Of a stretch of 64,000 nucleotides of DNA, positions 54,701 to 61,800 are shown piece after piece. A model generated the notes under the pieces. That model made no database searches. It was not told the origin of the DNA and saw only the letters and a list, made by a program, of their open reading frames with translations. The number at the start of each line of letters is the position of its first letter. The first letter of the stretch is position 1. The stretch lies in assembly GCA_964534995.1 (NCBI GenBank), contig CAZHSC010000005.1:1-64000 (forward strand). Reading direction: 5' to 3'. The stretch is from JAJTFW01 sp964534995 (GTDB lineage Bacteria > Bacteroidota > Bacteroidia > AKYH767-A > OLB10). A program made the translations under genes and the position numbers.

Positions 54701-55131
54701 ATTGCAACGATAACAGTGCATTTATCCACCCTGGCACAATTGATATATGCGGTAACAATATCGATGAAGATTGCAGCGGCACTGATTCAATTTGTTCCTC
54801 AAATATTGTACTTCTCGTTCGTTTATTTATTGAAGGATATTATATTGGTAATTCGCTGATGTCACCTGTACTGTTTAACAATGGGCTGAGTATAAATACA
54901 AATGCTTGTGATAGCGTGATTATAGAATTGCGAGAATCCCTGAGCCCATTCGGTACGTTTATTTCGACAGGAACAATACTTCAAACCAATGGTTATGCAA
55001 ACATTTTGCTGCCTGCCACTATGATTGGAAGCACTTACTATATAGTAGTGAAACAAAGAAACTCCATCGAAACCTGGAGTAAATATCCTGTCACCCTCAC
55101 GGGTGGAACCAATATTTTTACTTTTAACTGA
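45715..55131 (+). CDS. Giant secreted protein of seven Kelch propellers
   Basis: 3138 residues. A signal peptide (ending THAN) is followed by two Ig-like modules (to about 200). Then come seven blocks of exactly six Kelch repeats (42 in all, about 48 residues each, NxWxQKANFGG...R...GFSIGxKGYIGTG...DFWEYDPxT), each block a six-bladed propeller. Blocks start near residues 203, 604, 1002, 1390, 1783, 2168 and 2572. After each block is an Ig-like spacer of about 100 residues (PLCAG...FTAQLSDASGSF...YRIRVVSSNPVVTGSDNG). The end has a MopE-type metal-binding segment (DFDNDGFGDP ... DCNDNSAFIHPG, about 2962-3027) and a beta domain ending TNIFTFN. No T9SS sorting domain or lipobox is visible. A role in adhesion or carbohydrate binding is possible. 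Confidence 0.9.
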   Translation: MRNYYITILAIVSLLSQPELTHANTCYSAYTPSPTASQQNTCSGNTVTLYANGNLRDNSYWAWYKDGCASTSVGTGWSINVAPTTTTTYYVRGEGGCAPGPGPCGQITINVTPGINAPVSNDVYQCQPDSVVLSATPTGINQTVDWFNVPSGGSPLTGGYGTTNFTTPYLTTFTTFYTRARDTLTGCYSANRTAVTVYIGSGVNNTWISKASFPGTGRYGGVSFEINGKAYTGTGINSNNSNTDEFWEYDLHTDTWAQKANFGGGPRHHGVGFSIGNKGYLGTGENGPTLSDFWEYNPTTNIWIQKANVPGNSRVSGVGFASTSKGYIGLGNNGNYGGVQQWYNDFWEYNPQSDSWMKMNNFPGTTLGSPVCGVINDKAYICTGYNGSAYTNGLWEYNITLNSWTEKSPLPSNARGAAFGFSLGSKFYLGGGTPDGGVTSYTDFWEYNPSVSSWTQKPDVGGTPRCYTNYFSGNGKGYVLSGISSGGVSYNELWEYSPVQMIQTLDPLVNNYCPGAALQVPYKISGNFGTCSSNTFTVQLSDASGYFNAPVNIGSITANTDSIIPCIIPTGIASGTAYRIRVVSSSPAVNGADNGTDINIGTSVNSWNQKATFPSTGRIAPSGFGIGNYGYTGLGYDGSSFKNDWWQYDPATNTWTQKSDFGGAPRGYAASFVINGKGYVGTGLLSFSGTDAVDFWEYDPISNQWNQRANFPGIARDDATGFTIGAKGYVFGGVNSPSSVPYNDLYEYDPASNTWITKVSLPAVARGGAIGFGINGLGYVGLGADGSSNYPNDFWAYNPQTNTWAAKAGFPGPSRREASSLSIGQFGYVSCGLNGSTLYKDLWQYNPVSNAWSQKAALPAQARKLAACFNVQNTIYLGLGATSTSLLNDMWAYNAQPEIKTLPLASIQYCAGDTFTIGFTAEGTFGQCSTNTFIAQLSDAYGYFSNPVQIGSINGTTGGTIACSLPAGINPGLKYRVRVISTDLPVTGSDNGADIAIGVAPSFWTQKAYVGTVGRQAAVAFSIGGKGYVGTGYNNSSSAYLKDFWEYDEATNTWTQKADFGGTARYYAIALELGGKGYVGAGYDAASTVKNDFWQYDPITNTWLQKANIGGNPRWDAFGFAVDGKGYAGCGTDGSTWLQDFWEYNPVSDTWTQKGNFQGGYRMGACTFIAGSNAYVATGQAPYGVYKDDLWQYNPASDTWTKKNSFDGGGRYRSVGIGIGNNGYIFSPDYKQLWKYESASDAWIQLPDFPASTRNHSIGFAIGTKGYVGAGTYSNDIYSFNPDLLVSVSSITPTGVLCPGANISVSYTASGVFGTCTGNTFYAELSDEYGYFYYIPQYIGSVSSNASGTIACTLPSGLIAGANYKIRIISSNPLVYSTPKLNIAIGTPAKNIWTEKSAFSGSAGRSSAASFSIGNKGYIGTGTDGTSFYRDLWEYDPATDVWTQKAILPGVFRSGAVGFSVNNKGYIGTGYSNTGTYLNDMWEYDPVSNTWLQKANFGGAARIWAVAFTIGSKAYVGTGADASSARQDFWEFDPQANSWIQKADFAGGIRYGAAGFSIEGRGYLGTGHDGSSAKSDFWEFNPTLNIWTQKTSYGSSYYGTTGFSIGQRGYIGLGRSTSNYFTNYFQEYNPLTNSWTSFPFKGTGRSFASSFIIGNTAFTGCGYDGTNVNDFYELKGAPVITTSAVSIAPLCAGGQINVPYIAYGDFGSCNSNTFTAQLSDASGSFASPVNIGSLVSNTSGSISATIPANTPNGTGYRIRVVSSNPVVTGSDNGGNLYVGMMASNVWTQKSNFGGISRQGSVSFNIGNKGYVGTGTDAWNNNYYNDFWEFDPSTNTWTQKANFSGNARYSAVGFAIGTKGYIGTGQDATMEYNDFWEYDQAANVWIQKSNFGGIPRGAAVGFAIGTKGYIGTGGSYLQDFWEWDQVTDTWVQKANFGGGVRNNAVGFSIDTKGYIGTGYTGGGFAQDFWEYDPYYNNWIQKSNFGGTSRAYANGFCIGNKGYMGMGSNPGILTDFYEWNPKTNVWTLLASFSGYNADIGFAIGQKGYVGIGITNSGSDFWEYTPDFTISTGPLNTQPLCAGASITVPFSANGTFVCSNTFTAQLSDASGSFAAPVNIGSLVSNTSGTISATIPSNTPNGTGYRIRVVSSNPVVNGSDNGSNISIGTVSTNSWSQKSNFGGSARTGAFSFSIGTKGYMGTGNEISVGDKKDFWEYDQVTDTWTQKADFGGIARRNARGFSIGAKGYAGTGGADTQSGSILLYDFWEYDPALNVWTQKANYGGGAVADAVAFSIAGLGYMGTGYDGIGGGYRNDFWEYNPLTNTWTSKANFGGTARYTAEGLSIGNKGYIGLGFDSNNRKDFWEYDPTTNTWLQKADFGGSPRYRTGSFTIGNEGYIGGGFDNVSVLFSDFWKYNPASNQWTQVASFSGSTRQAVICFSLGNKGYIGTGGNANYTLRFNDLWEYTPAFSISTGPLSLSPLCAGASIAVPFTSNGTFICSNTFTAQLSDASGSFASPVNIGSLVSNTSGTISATIPSNTPNGTGYRIRVVSTNPVVTGSDNGSNLNIGGGNPGNGNVWTGMANYPSSQRQNAFSFTINGKGYVGTGYCCGSPLNDLWEYDALADAWVQKANFPGSARTAAVGFSINGKGYAGTGGYGSYNNDFYEYDPVNNTWVQKASFPGGARGGAVGFSLNNKGYIGTGENASSTIFYSDLWEYDPVMNTWIQKASFGVHPRAFAFSFTIGNRAYVGGGEASGNSWDDFWEYDPLADSWIQKAAFGGGVRYGVTGFSLGSFGYACCGYNSNSHNDCWMYNPASNQWIQRPSLPGSVRTYATGFTIEYNAYIGAGANGAWPGDYFRYTPDLLVSSPLTNNSLCQNSMFDVSYTSPGVEFLPCNTFTAQLSDANGSFASPVNIGSLVSPDSSGIIPVIVPNGTPPGNSYRIRVISNHPAITGTDNGSNISIGADTALVYYRDFDNDGFGDPNNNKSACTSPSGYVTNNTDCNDNSAFIHPGTIDICGNNIDEDCSGTDSICSSNIVLLVRLFIEGYYIGNSLMSPVLFNNGLSINTNACDSVIIELRESLSPFGTFISTGTILQTNGYANILLPATMIGSTYYIVVKQRNSIETWSKYPVTLTGGTNIFTFN
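50845..51039 (+). repeat. Ig-spacer DNA repeat, copy 1 of 3
   Basis: 195 bases inside the giant gene encoding the spacer between propellers 4 and 5. It aligns without gaps to 52000-52194 and 53200-53394. Confidence 0.8.
52000..52194 (+). repeat. Ig-spacer DNA repeat, copy 2 of 3
   Basis: Spacer after propeller 5. By eye about 90 percent identical to copy 3 over 195 bases with no gap, far above the similarity of the flanking Kelch repeats. Confidence 0.8.
53200..53394 (+). repeat. Ig-spacer DNA repeat, copy 3 of 3
   Basis: Spacer after propeller 6, exactly 1200 bases downstream of copy 2. The equal period suggests duplication of a whole propeller-plus-spacer unit, or gene conversion. Confidence 0.8.
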
Positions 55132-55222
55132 TGTAACATCAATCCGCAATTTATTGAAACATACATTCCTTGAGTCCGGGCGTACCAATAATTCATCTCC
55201 TCATGGATTTAACCTTTAGAAG

Positions 55223-55265
55223 CTCCGGATCAGACCCCACAGTCGCTGATATGTCTGATCCGGAG
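55223..55265. terminator. Long hairpin between convergent genes
   Basis: CTCCGGATCAGAC (55223-55235) pairs perfectly with GTCTGATCCGGAG (55253-55265) around a 17-base loop. No T-run on either side. It follows the giant gene operon and precedes the EamA gene end. Confidence 0.55.
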
Positions 55266-55311
55266 TTCCGAAGCACTAAAGATTCATATGGAAAGACAGG
55301 CCACTTTCGTT

Positions 55312-56211
55312 TCAGGGTTTAACCTTCAGCATCCCCCTGTTCACTAAAAACACGCCGATGATGGTGACGGCCATGGCGGCTATTGATTTTTCACTGATGC
55401 TTTCATTGAGCAACAGCCAGCCCAGGAATACTGCCACAATGGGATTCACATACGCGTAAACGGACACCTGCTGGGCCGGAAGGTAACGCAAGGCATATAC
55501 GAAAAGACTATATCCCAGCACTGAGCCTGCTATCACCAGGTAGATCACCGCCCACCAGCCGCTCCAGTCGCCCGGCAGCGACTTCCATTCGTCTCTGTAA
55601 ATACCCATCAGCGTGGTGATGAGGCCGCATAAAAGCATCTGCCAGGCTCCGGTAAGCACCGGCGACATCTGTACCGGGTATTTTTTCATGTGTACACTTC
55701 CCAGGGAGCCATTGATGACGCCCAGCACCGACAGAAACAGACCACCCGCGTAGTTTGTATTTCCAAGCAGAAAAATATGATCGTAAAAGATAATCCATTG
55801 CCCCAGCAATCCCAGGAAGATCCCCGCCAGGGCCATGAGCGGGGTTTTCTCGGTGGGGTTCCACAAACGCGTAATGATCACTATCCATAGCGGGAAGGCA
55901 GTATTGATCAGGGCCGCGAGGCCGCTGGGGACGCTCTGCTCGGCCAGCACCAGAAAAAGGTTGCCGCCAATGAAGATAAAAATACCACTAACCATCATGC
56001 GTTTCAGGTCCCGCCTGCCGGGAAGCAAGCGCTCTTTGCCGGGAATAAATAACAAGAGGATCAGCAGGCCGGAAATAACAAATCGCAGCCCCGAAAACAG
56101 AAAAGGCGGAAACCTGCTGTCCATACCCATCTTAATGGCCAGGTAGGTGGTTCCCCACAGGAAACAAATGGCTGCCAGCGCGGCAAAAGGTTTCCAGTGA
56201 ATACCATTCAT
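55312..56211 (-). CDS. EamA/DMT family transporter
   Basis: 299 residues, ten membrane helices in two EamA repeats (AAICFLWGTTYLAIKMGMDSRFPPFLFSGLRF, and LVIAGSVLGYSLFVYALRYLPAQQVSVYAYVNPIVAVFLGWLLL, each in parts). Probable metabolite or amino-acid exporter. It is the last gene of the rbfA-methyltransferase-permease cluster, 14 bases after the permease. Confidence 0.9.
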   Translation of the reverse strand: MNGIHWKPFAALAAICFLWGTTYLAIKMGMDSRFPPFLFSGLRFVISGLLILLLFIPGKERLLPGRRDLKRMMVSGIFIFIGGNLFLVLAEQSVPSGLAALINTAFPLWIVIITRLWNPTEKTPLMALAGIFLGLLGQWIIFYDHIFLLGNTNYAGGLFLSVLGVINGSLGSVHMKKYPVQMSPVLTGAWQMLLCGLITTLMGIYRDEWKSLPGDWSGWWAVIYLVIAGSVLGYSLFVYALRYLPAQQVSVYAYVNPIVAVFLGWLLLNESISEKSIAAMAVTIIGVFLVNRGMLKVKP

Positions 56212-56225
56212 GAAGCAGCGGATGT

Positions 56226-57470
56226 TTACTGACCTGTGAGCCTTTTATCAGTCAAGCGGGTAACGATAACGCCCGATGTATAACGGGCCGCCGCAAATCC
56301 GATACCGCATACAATGAGCAGGACCAGCAAAAAATCACCCGCCTGCATGGCTACCGGGTAGGCCTCTACGACAAATCCTTCCCCTCCTCCGATTTTAACG
56401 ACCTGCCCGTATTGCTGGAGGGCGCAAACCAGGGCTCCCGCTGCCATCCCGGCCAGGGCTCCTCCCACCGATATCATCAGGCCTTCCAGCAAAAATATCT
56501 TTCTGGCCATATCAAGGTCGGCGCCCATACAATAGAGGGTTTGCAGGTCATCGCGCTTGTCGAGAATGAGCATGGTCAGTGTCCCGAAAAGATTGAAGGC
56601 AGCGATGAGCAGGATGAAACCGAGGATGACATACACCGCCACCTTTTCGGAATGGATGATCCTGTATAAAAAGTCATGCTGCATGAGCCGGTCTTTTACC
56701 TCATATTTATCTCCGAAGAACGCCTGCAGGTTTTCACGCGCTTCCGCTTGGCTGATGCCCTCCCTGAGCTTTATCTCAAAAGCGGTGACCCCGGTGGTAT
56801 CCCCTGTCATCTCCTGGATGAACCGTATCGGCACCAGTACATACTTCGCGTCAAAATCCTGCTGTACGCCAAACACGCCGCTTACGGCAATGGCGCGCTG
56901 CGAAAAAGCCGAAGAAGGATCTACTGCCGTCAGGGCGGGATCAATTCCCTTTTGCGGCATAAACACACTGACGCTGTGAAGAGGATCGCCGGGGCGCAGG
57001 CCCAGCCCATAAGCGATCTGAGCGCCGGCAATCATAAAATCCAGGGGTCCGTCTTCCAGCACCGCCTCCCCCTCCAGTATTTTACTTTTAATATCGCTGG
57101 TATGCAAAAACGACTCGCTTACCCCTTTTACCGTAACCACATACTGACGGTCCATGTATTTCAACAGGGCGTTGTCCTCCAGCACAAAGGTCATCCCCGC
57201 AATTTCCGGTCGCCCCGACAACTCACGGAGAAGGGTATCCGAAACCGGAAAAGTTTTACCGTAAGCCGCAGTGACTTTGATATCCGGATCAAAGGAATCA
57301 TACAATGACATGACCAGGTTGCCAAAGCCATTGAATACGGAAAGGACCACCACGAGGCCGAAGGTGCCTACGGCAACACCCAGTACGCTCACCCAGCTGA
57401 TAATATTAATCAGGTGATGGGATTTCTTGGCGAAAAGATATCGCCGGGCAATCTTCCAGGCAAGTTTCAT
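56226..57470 (-). CDS. LolC/LolE-like FtsX-domain permease
   Basis: 414 residues: N-terminal helix (WKIARRYLFAKKSHHLINIISWVSVLGVAVGTFGLVVVLSVFNGF), a periplasmic MacB-type domain (about 60-265), and three C-terminal helices of the FtsX domain (LILDKRDDLQTLYCMGAD). The start is 57470, five bases after the upstream stop; an ATG at 57650 lies inside the methyltransferase gene. In Bacteroidota this gene commonly follows rbfA. The likely role is lipoprotein release from the inner membrane; its ATPase is encoded elsewhere. Confidence 0.87.
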   Translation of the reverse strand: MKLAWKIARRYLFAKKSHHLINIISWVSVLGVAVGTFGLVVVLSVFNGFGNLVMSLYDSFDPDIKVTAAYGKTFPVSDTLLRELSGRPEIAGMTFVLEDNALLKYMDRQYVVTVKGVSESFLHTSDIKSKILEGEAVLEDGPLDFMIAGAQIAYGLGLRPGDPLHSVSVFMPQKGIDPALTAVDPSSAFSQRAIAVSGVFGVQQDFDAKYVLVPIRFIQEMTGDTTGVTAFEIKLREGISQAEARENLQAFFGDKYEVKDRLMQHDFLYRIIHSEKVAVYVILGFILLIAAFNLFGTLTMLILDKRDDLQTLYCMGADLDMARKIFLLEGLMISVGGALAGMAAGALVCALQQYGQVVKIGGGEGFVVEAYPVAMQAGDFLLVLLIVCGIGFAAARYTSGVIVTRLTDKRLTGQ

Positions 57471-57475
57471 GGGTG

Positions 57476-58285
57476 TTATTTCCAGGCTTTCACCACCAGG
57501 CCGGTGCCGGTACGGTGCTGCATTGACACATCCATCCAGTTCAGCAGATACGCCAGCGGATAGGCCAACAGGTAATAAAAGGGAAGCAGGATAAAAAACA
57601 GCCTGGATACGCCCAGCATCAGTATGGGATATTTCATCGACAGGCGCCATGATATTTTTCCTGGGGACCCGTAATTATATCTGGCTTCGATTTTCTGAAA
57701 GCCTGCCACCTTCAGCTTGTCCTGGATTTCCTTGATATTATATCCGTCCCGCACATGCTCTTCAATAAATGAACTGCCGTTTTCATCATGCACATCCGAG
57801 CCGCCCTGGTCGCTGGGTGTAGAGATAAGGAGCATACCGCCGGTCTTCAGGGAAGCATGGATATTTTTAAATACCTCCACATCCTCCAGAATATGTTCCA
57901 TGACATCCACCGATATGGCAAGATCATAACGGTCGGGCTGTACGAACCTGGTGAGGTCTCCTACAATAAAATTCACCTGCCTGCCGGCACCGATAGCGCC
58001 GAAGAAATTATTGCAGTCTTCCACCTGTTCTTCTTTCACATCCACCGCCAGGATTTCAGCCTGCGGCATGCGCCTGTTCATCCAGAATGAATACTGTCCA
58101 TACCCGGCACCCGCGTCCAGTATCTGCGGCTTAGCCGGCGCCGACCGCATCCATGATTTCAGTTCTTTGTGTACATGCCAGGCTCGTAAAAGCAGCAGGT
58201 CCAGCAGGCGATAAAAAGTTTTGCGCAGGAAGGGAGATTTGTTAAAGATATTGCCTAAACTGCGTTTGATAGGGTCGTACTGCAT
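57476..58285 (-). CDS. Class I SAM-dependent methyltransferase
   Basis: 269 residues from ATG 58285 (MQYDPIKRSLGNIFN). The SAM site is ILDAGAGYGQYSFWM, with acidic ILAVDVKEEQVE and the post-motifs DLAISVDVMEHILEDVEVF and LKTGGMLLISTP. A C-terminal hydrophobic pair (MLGVSRLFFILLPFYYLLAYPLAYLL) suggests membrane association, as in lipid or surface-glycan methyltransferases. The substrate is unknown. Confidence 0.87.
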   Translation of the reverse strand: MQYDPIKRSLGNIFNKSPFLRKTFYRLLDLLLLRAWHVHKELKSWMRSAPAKPQILDAGAGYGQYSFWMNRRMPQAEILAVDVKEEQVEDCNNFFGAIGAGRQVNFIVGDLTRFVQPDRYDLAISVDVMEHILEDVEVFKNIHASLKTGGMLLISTPSDQGGSDVHDENGSSFIEEHVRDGYNIKEIQDKLKVAGFQKIEARYNYGSPGKISWRLSMKYPILMLGVSRLFFILLPFYYLLAYPLAYLLNWMDVSMQHRTGTGLVVKAWK

Positions 58286-58380
58286 AGGGCGCGAAAGTAA
58301 TAAAAAGGGGGCAGACCTTAAAACCACGGTCTACCTGAAAGGATAAGGATCACAGGCTGCTCCTGATCCTGGTTGGATTT

Positions 58381-58749
58381 CTATTCTTCAGGTGTTTCAG
58401 GAGGAATGTGCAGGTTCTTAAAAATAGCGTCCATTTTCTCCGCATAATCCAGGCTGTCATCAATAAAAAATTCAAGTTCCGGAATGATCCTCGCCTGTTT
58501 TCCGATACGACGTCCCAGTTGCAGGCGTACTTCGGTTTTATGCTTCTTCAGGTTTTTCAGAATTTCGAGGGGCTTAGGGGCCTTGAATACACTGAGGTGC
58601 ACCCGGGCCAGACCCAGGTCGGGTGTTATTTTCACTCCCGTTACAGTCACGAAATGCGGTCCGTACCAGTTACGTCCTTCCCGTTGAAACAATTCCCCCA
58701 GTTCCTTCTGAATGAGTTTTGCATACTTCTGCTGCCGCACTGAATCCAT
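58381..58749 (-). CDS. rbfA: Ribosome-binding factor A
   Basis: 122 residues from ATG 58749 (MDSVRQQKYAKLIQKELGELFQREG). KH-like RbfA fold with VTGVKITPDLGLARVHLSVF and LGRRIGKQARIIPELEFFIDDSLDYAEKMDAIF in parts. It assists 30S maturation (16S 5' end). An ATG at 58836 gives an extension that looks like intergenic DNA and lies upstream of the promoter. Confidence 0.95.
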   Translation of the reverse strand: MDSVRQQKYAKLIQKELGELFQREGRNWYGPHFVTVTGVKITPDLGLARVHLSVFKAPKPLEILKNLKKHKTEVRLQLGRRIGKQARIIPELEFFIDDSLDYAEKMDAIFKNLHIPPETPEE

Positions 58750-58753
58750 GCGG

Positions 58754-58761
58754 TAAAGATA
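58754..58761 (-). promoter_or_regulatory. -7 box of rbfA
   Basis: TATCTTTA on the minus strand, four bases (CCGC) before the ATG. Transcription would start at or next to the A of the ATG, so rbfA mRNA is probably leaderless. Confidence 0.5.
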
Positions 58762-58827
58762 CGATAAAATCAGGAGGTGTTCCTCCTGTCCCTCCTGTCC
58801 TATCCTGCCTTCGGCATCCCTGTAAAA

Positions 58828-58863
58828 TAAAATCACCCGCGCAGGGTTGCACGGGTGATTTTA
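58828..58863 (-). terminator. Terminator of the subtilase gene
   Basis: Arms TAAAATCACCCG (58828-58839) and CGGGTGATTTTA (58852-58863), loop 12. On the minus strand it is followed by a T-rich stretch (ATTTTATTTTAC). Confidence 0.8.
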
Positions 58864-58888
58864 TGAATTTTTCCCTGAGCAGGGCCGT

Positions 58889-61800
58889 TTATAGCTTCAC
58901 CAGCTTCAGGGTGCGGCTGCCGGATTCGGTAAGCAGTCGCAGGAGATAAACACCTTGCGGCGACTGGCGCAAGTCGATCAGGGCGCGATAGGAATTACCT
59001 GCATTAACGTCCCGGCTCATCACCACACGGCCTTCTATATCTGTGAGGATATAGGAAACATTCTTCGCGGTGACCCCATTCAGTTCGAGGTTGAATAAAC
59101 CGGCGGAAGGATTGGGATAAACCGCCACATTGCCGAGTTTATCGGGCTGATCCAGTCCGGTGGTAGTGCTTATGTTTACATTATCAACATAGAGGTTATT
59201 TCCATACCCGTTAATGTTCACAAACTTCAGCAGCACACCGGAGCCTATCCAGTTGTTCAGGTTAACGGTATCTTTTCTCCAATCAGTGGCATTGGCCGGA
59301 ATGAATTCAGTAGTCAATGTGCCCACTGTGGCCAGGCCAAGGCCATCTTTCTGATATCCCGCGGGCTGCCAGGTGTTGCCGCAATCGGTAGAGATGTCTA
59401 CACGCAGGGTATCGGTATAGGTAGCACTGTACTGGGCATAGGCCACATCAAAAGTCATGATGGCGTCGATGGCATTTACCAGTGAAACCTCCAGGGTAAC
59501 CAGTCCGTCTTCAGCACCTACATTGTTGTAATCGAAATTATCCACAAAAGAGCAGGCGGTGAGGTTGCCGTTTGCTCCTGTTACTGCCGCTGCTTCTGCC
59601 CAGGTGATGGCGGCACCGGCATCATCAATGCTCCAGGAGGCAGGAGGGAAGGTTCCGCTCTGGAAGTCTTCACTAAACGGTGTTACTGCCGCCGCCAGAA
59701 TCGTAATGAGCGAGGTCTGATTAACGGTACCACCTCCAAAACCATTGGTGGCGGTCAGCTCTACATCATAGGTTCCTGTCGCGTTGAAAACTACCTGCGG
59801 ATTTTGGGAAGTAGCGGAGGTGCCATTGACAAAACTCACACTGGCAGGCGTGAAGGTCCACTGCCAGCTGTTGGGTGAGTTCAGGCTCTGGTCGGTGAAG
59901 GTGAATACCTTTCCGGTACAGCCGCTGGTGGCATTCACCACAAAGGCGGGAACAGGAGGAGCGGAGGACTCGATAATGTTGATATCATCCAGAGCGATGT
60001 CTGATTCGAAGTTATTACCGGTAACCGCGCGGAAGCGTACATTGATCACGTCACCGGCCCAGGGCATCATGTTCAATACCGCCTGCTGCCAGCTGTTACC
60101 CTGGTTGCCGGTAATGGCCGGGATCACATCGTTCACCCATCCTCCCTGCGTAAATACATCAACATGTAATTCACCCATGTCTCCGCCATACATATGATAC
60201 CAGAATGTCATCTGCGGAGCTGAGGCGGCACTGAGGTCGATGCAGGGAGTAATCAGGTTGGAGTTTTTGTTGAAACATGCCGATGACTCCAGGTACACAT
60301 AGTTTCCGGCAGCAGTACCTAAGGTGTGGTCCACATCGGGTCCGGTTCCTGCCGAAGGAGTGGATCCTTCATTGACACGGAAGTCAATATCGTCCTGATC
60401 ATTGTTTACTTCGTTGATCCAGCCATTGCCCACAGCACAAACCGTTACTTCACAATCGCTGGCAGTACTGCAAAGGGTGGAAGCTTCAAAATCCTCAATG
60501 AATGGCAGGGTGGCCAGGGTTCCGGCAATCACATTCGTTACGGAGAGCGAAGAGTCGTTGTACACATTGAGATCCCCGGTGAGGCTGAGCCATGTCTGAA
60601 GATTATAGGTGCCGGCCACCGACAAGTCGAGGGTAGCGGTAAAGGTAAAGAGCTGAGAGGCGCCCGGGGCAAGGGTACCTGTAAAGGTTTCCGTAACTAC
60701 GGCGCCGCCGTTCAAAGAGAAATTAACGGGGATGTTGGAGACAGGGTTTTGTCCCCTGTTCTCAATCAGCACCCCTACAGGAACCGCTGAGTTATCATGA
60801 CAATCCTGCATAGTTCCGTTACCGGGGCTGGCAATGGCGGAGAGCTGCGCATCAACGGCGAGCGGGCAGGAGAAAGTACCGGGCGCCTTATAAATCGCGT
60901 TGGCTCTGCGTCCGTTATTTCCCTCCGGCGTAATGGCGCTCACGCTGAACCAGTATTCCAGATTGGGGTTGGTATTGGCTATCACAATGCTGTTGGTGGT
61001 GCTGGTACCCACTGCTTCCATGTATCTGGCGCCAAGCATGTAGGCCGTATAGCCGACAGCGCCATTTACGGCATTCCACACCAAACGGATAGAATCCGGG
61101 CAGGCCCAGTCAACGGTGATGCCGGTGGGCACGCCGATGATGGCCAGTGAAGTATCGCTTTCATCACTGAAGCCGTTGCGGCTTACACGCAGTTTGACGG
61201 CTCCGGAAACGGTAGCCGGTACGGACCAGTTATATTGCTGAACGTTTTGTGCCACACTGGCGGCGATGACATTCCAGGTAGCTCCGTTATCGGTAGAATA
61301 GTCGAGCGAGTAGGTGCCCAGGTTACGCTGACCATCCCACCTCAGCACTTCCGTTTCGCCGGGAACAAAGCCTTCGCCGCCGTTGGGATAGGTCATGGTA
61401 ACTTCTTCAGAGCGGAATTCCCATACCAGGTAATAGCGCTGGCCTGTTGACGGTATCGCATGACCGTTAATGCTCACGGTATAGGTGCCGGCCGCCGGAT
61501 TATCCAGCGTTACCTGCTCCATGTTATTGAGGGAGTCAACACCTCTGGTGGCTGGTGCGCTCAGGCTGGCTACCAAAGGGGTTGGATCGAGTATCCAGGG
61601 GTTCCAGGCTGTACTGGAAGGATCCGTAACCGTCATGTTCAGGTTGTTCACCAGGGACACGGCTGAGGCGGGCGATCCTCCAACATCCGACCAGTACACC
61701 ATCACCCGCATCTCAGTTACTCCGGCAGGAACGGTGATGTTGTGCGTATTGATGACTCCCTGAGTAATGCTGTCCGTCAGATAACGGTTATCTTCAAGGG

